Positions 60,331 to 64,000 of a stretch of 64,000 bases of DNA are shown piece by piece (position 1 is the stretch's first letter; the number at the start of each line of letters is the position of its first letter). The stretch covers positions 124,001 through 188,000 of the forward strand of contig JAJKFH010002581.1 of NCBI GenBank assembly GCA_023333565.1, read 5' to 3'. The translations under genes were made by a program, and so were the position numbers. The notes below the pieces were generated by a model. That model was not told the origin of the DNA. It did no database searches and saw only the letters and a program-made list of their open reading frames with translations. This DNA comes from Puffinus mauretanicus (Eukaryota; Chordata; Aves; Procellariiformes; Procellariidae).

Positions 60331-61323
60331 AGAGGAAGGAATACAGTTTTAGAGACAAACAAATAGAACATTTGCTGTCCTCCTGTAAAGGACAATCTGA
60401 CTTAATCAAGGTTACATATGTAATACATTTTCATGCTGGGCTTTATAGCTATAGTGAATATATGTATATTTTTATATATTCAAAAAATGAATAATTTCAA
60501 ATTTAATTTTGCAAATTTAATCTGCCCATAACAGGCCACCTTTCACACTTCTGTAGAACATCTAATACAGTTAATTCTAAATTACATTTAGTTTGCTGCC
60601 TTAGTTTGTAGCGCGTGAGTTGGAAAATACTTGCTCTTTCAAGACACAACTGTGTAAAATTCTTAATGGTGAAGTGCTGCACCTGCTTATATTGGGACAT
60701 AACGTATTTTCTTAACCCCTGATCCTGTTACGCCAATATTAAGAAAAGCATTCTCAAACTTTCCTTGTAACTAATAACCAATCTTTTCTGTTCAAATAAC
60801 AAGCTATTTTCTGATACAGTGCTTGGCCAAGTTTGACTATCTGCTGTATGACAATGCATTGCTTTGTGGTATTCCTAATGTTAATAAAGACTAAAGGGTT
60901 GTGTATTGGGCATTTCAAAGGGCTCAGAAGAAAGACATTCTTCGCTCAGGTTCCCTGATGAAGGAAGACCGTGACCTATGCAATTAGTCTCACAAAACCC
61001 ATACGCACAAGAATAATTTAATTTAATCTCATGCTCTATAGGGCTATTTATTACGACACCATGGCTCATACTGTAGGTACTACAGGTAATGAATGTAGGA
61101 GATAGGAAAAAAAAGATTAATCAAAGATAATGGATTTTATTAAAAAAATAAAATATAAACTAAGAAGGTAAGCCACTGTAATTTTTTTCTTACCTTATGC
61201 TCCTATTTCAAGTAATCAGAAACACTTATGTAAAAGCACATAATGAAGTTGTAATAGTTTAAACCTTTTCGCTTAAGCATAGGGCAAAATTGCTAAGGGA
61301 CTTTTTTAAGGGAAAAATCCCTA

Positions 61324-61368
61324 AAATGGAATCAACATAATTATCAAGTATAAATGGAATCAACATAA
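61324..61368. repeat. 17-bp perfect direct repeat
   Basis: AAATGGAATCAACATAA at 61324-61340 recurs at 61352-61368, with 11 bases between. It is probably a local duplication. Confidence 0.9.
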
Positions 61369-61739
61369 ATTTTGATCTTTATTTATTTTAGACAAGGACT
61401 TGGCCTTTAGTGCACAATATTTTAAAGAAAAGTCACTAATACTTCTTAAATAGTCTGGAGACTCTATTCGCTACAGAGCTAAAAGAAATACCTCATCAGA
61501 CCAAGGGACCTGATTGTCTAAAAGATTTGGCACAGGCCCTGTCTCTCAGCTAGGGGAGAAAGCCCCAGTGACTTCTTTCTCTGAATAATAATAACAAATT
61601 AGACATTAGATTCAATGCATATTGTTTTGAGCTAATTCCACTAGAAGATAAGCTACTCTTAAGATGAAAAGCATTTTTTCATGCCACAATATGAACATTT
61701 AATATCTGAAACTCTTATTTCCTGTGAAACCATAATACC

Positions 61740-62060
61740 CAATTGTTACAGCTCTGTGAGTGATTCATTTAAATTTCTTAATTATTGCAAGCAACTTTGT
61801 CAATAATATAACATTTTCAAGAGATTAATTTTTTTTTTAAAACAATAAAAGCTTTTGTGCCAGCCAGCAAATCATTAAAGGGTTTCATCTGTTTTGCATT
61901 ACTAAATGGCCAGAGAAACTCACTATTCACAGACAAAAAAAAAATGTTTAAATAATGTAATGGTTGTGACGCTGACTGAGGAAATGAGTGGAATTCTACG
62001 TTCGCTTTCCAAACCACAATGCAAAGATTTGTGCATTATGTGAAGATATCTGCTAGGTTT
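61740..62060. promoter_or_regulatory. Candidate conserved non-coding element
   Basis: The stretch carries TTAATTATTGCAAG near 61779, AAATCATTAAAGGG near 61868, TTTTGCATTACTAAAT near 61891 and AAACCACAATGCAAAG near 62012. These are homeodomain, POU, C/EBP-like and RUNX-like (AACCACA) cores. The T-run and A-runs inside argue against uniform conservation. A weak call. Confidence 0.2.
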
Positions 62061-63119
62061 TTTTTTTACTCGCTGCATGCACAAACTGATCACTGAAAAA
62101 CAATAAATTTAAATTTATATTTGAAGTGTAGTAGTTTCTTTTGCACACTGATATAAATATAAGCTACAAAACATAATGTTCCTCTAAAGTATTGTAACAG
62201 CAAATAAAAATGGGAGATCTTATGTCTTTACTATTGCCTCTTCCATTATATTTTTCTAAATGTAGCTCTTCAGATATTCAGGACAGAACAATGCTTCATG
62301 GTTGGTAGTAGAAATAGCTTTCATTTAATTAAAAAATATAAACTTTACAGGGAATTTTGTTTTCAGAAAATAGAATTAAGAGTGTTTATGCTTCACCTCT
62401 CTCATCATTGCACCAGTTCTCAAAGGAAACAGGGGTTTCTCAAGATCGATGCATGTTTACCTGCTTTCTTCTCTAACTAGATATTCAACACAGCTGAAAG
62501 ACCTGAACAGCATCTTGGACCTACACTTCGCAGATAACCAGAGTGTTTTGGGATAGCATGCCTGCCGAGGGACAGCTGGGACCTCTGAATTCTACACCCA
62601 TTTCTGCCTTTCCCTACCAGGCCTTCATGATCTGTTTTGGACTTGTTGAACTGTCTTTGTTTCAGGATAGGATACATAAGCCACTTCAATCTTTTCTAGC
62701 AAAGAGTTTTGCATGGTACACACATGCTTTGCAAAGACACATATGAATTCATTGAGCACACATGATTACAAATATCAAAATTTCTCTTCTTTCTTCTGAA
62801 GAGAAAATCAGCAGATTTTGACTGTTCTTGAAAAAAAGATCTCTGATGGATGAGACAATGAATTTGTATTCCTCTGTCACAAAAAATAAGCTTCAGTTTT
62901 GGAAAGTTTAAAATACTGAGGGTAGACTTGACAGACTGTCATCAACTTGCTCCAGACATGAAGGAAGCATGCCATAACTATGTCATTAAGTTTCAGAAAG
63001 CATATCCAGAGAAGTACATAAATGTAACAGAGGAAGAAAGAGACCTCTACGGAAAAACTCATCTATTTTGCCTACCCTCACAGTAGGCTAAAACTGTAAG
63101 CGACAGAGGCACACTTTTT

Positions 63120-63255
63120 ATATGATACAATATATGCATATACCTACATGGGTATTTCATTACATGTGTATGAAATAACTTCGATATATGCACAGCTAAT
63201 ATACATATTTGAGAGATATTTATATATATACACAGACACACACACATATGTATAA
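63120..63255. repeat. TA/CA microsatellite cluster
   Basis: Interrupted TA-rich sequence leads to a (TA)n(CA)n run near 63220-63250. It explains the unusual length and composition of the minus-strand frame 63059-63472. Confidence 0.75.
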
Positions 63256-64000
63256 ATACCTGAATAGCAATGAGATCAAAGACTTGATTTAAAAGGCCAT
63301 TTTTAAAGCACAGAAATTCTAGGTTCCTATCAAAATAACTCTTACACAGAACTAGTTCATAGGATATGAAAGAAATTAAGACCATTGTGTAAGTAAGAAT
63401 ATAAATAGCATGTTCCTTCTTAATTTCAATACGTTTAGAAATCCTTAACTCCATACAGAAAATCTCAGGCAAACAACCTAAACAGCACTATATCACAACT
63501 TTAAAAAATCCATTCTTAAAAAGATTGCATTTGAACTGGTTACAACAGTTTAACAAATGTCATTAAATTTCTATTCCTGCTCATCATTCAATGCCATTCT
63601 TGATGACCTTGCTGTTTCCAAATACCTCTGTCTCACGACAATTCTCCAGCTAATTACACCTGATTACCATATGGACTGGTACTGTATAACCCCATATTAC
63701 TCAAACTAGAATATAATCTAAATTGTAATGCTATAAAGCTACAGTATCCAAACCAAGCCATGCCATAATCTCACCTGTGCAGTAGAGACTAGAAAAATTC
63801 ACAGACTAAAAAGTGAATTAATGACTTCTTGTTCCTTTTGAGCAGAATGCAAATGCCCATAACCAGCAAGTTTGTGGAAAAGGAAACAATAGGTTCCTTC
63901 TCTCATGCAAAACAAACAGGTCCAAACAGTCACAGAATAACATTTCAAGCTGCTGCTTAAAATGATGCCACCATGATAGTTGGTCATTATGGTTCATCTC

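Larger units (their letters stand above)
53848..64000. other. Gene-free stretch to the window end
   Basis: No gene is supported. Contents are an AT palindrome at 58794-58850, a possible old retroposon scrap near 59175-59220, a candidate conserved element near 60080-60330 with an 8-bp inverted repeat, a 17-bp direct repeat at 61324-61368, another candidate element near 61740-62060 and TA/CA microsatellite DNA near 63120-63255. The short frames, including a 137-codon minus frame over the last microsatellite, have no domain. Confidence 0.5.

Noticed and set aside
63059..63472. 137-codon minus-strand frame, among the longest outside the repeats
   Set aside because: It reads across TA/CA microsatellite DNA, has biased composition and no domain.
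1..64000. CRISPR array, operon or prokaryotic mobile system
   Set aside because: Base composition, CR1 and LTR repeats and lack of dense coding show nuclear vertebrate DNA. No regularly spaced direct repeats were seen.

Overview
The window looks like gene-poor, AT-rich vertebrate DNA, most probably from a bird nuclear genome. The strongest clue is a 2-kb chicken-repeat-1 (CR1) LINE at about 24485-26508. It has recognisable reverse-transcriptase motifs and ends in two copies of the GATTCTAT octamer that closes avian CR1 elements. Shorter CR1 tails lie at 7630-7799, 42150-42534 and 53784-53847, with a doubtful one at 46323-46390. Two further blocks read like long terminal repeats (LTRs) common in bird genomes, at about 11604-12737 and 27047-27591. 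A third, less certain LTR-like block lies at about 9873-10745. No CpG island, convincing multi-exon gene, tRNA, rRNA, snRNA or CRISPR array was seen. The window is therefore either intergenic or inside a very large intron.

Layout. 1-7629: unique AT-rich DNA with an ancient retroposon scar, a tandem duplication and a small palindrome. 7630-12742: the repeat-rich block (old CR1, ancient L3-like scar, candidate LTR, GC-rich solo LTR). 12743-24484: mostly unique sequence, with a Z-DNA-type alternating tract, a short minus-strand reading frame with one membrane segment (13923-14120), a graded T/C tract (17551-17613) and an imperfect hairpin (18844-18875). 24485-27591: the CR1 LINE, then a short protein-like minus-strand stretch, then the second solo LTR. 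27592-42149: unique DNA with homeodomain-motif-rich candidate conserved elements, a double hairpin (32123-32213), a T19/A15 junction, and a protein-like plus-strand remnant at 37900-38425 broken by a frameshift. 42150-64000: CR1 tails, G-tracts including a strong G-quadruplex motif (45542-45566), microsatellites, a long AT palindrome and more candidate regulatory sequence.

Nothing here works together as an operon or pathway. The recognisable coding DNA is the decayed CR1 reverse transcriptase, broken by an in-frame stop and at least two frameshifts. Nearly all other short open frames look like chance frames in AT-rich DNA or shadows of repeats. I found no convincing new biological system. The best leads are the double hairpin at 32123-32213, the unidentified protein-like remnant at 37900-38425, the homeobox-motif cluster at 34075-34340 and the small membrane-protein-like frame at 13923-14120. 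Family names and consensus comparisons come from memory of bird repeats, not from a search.
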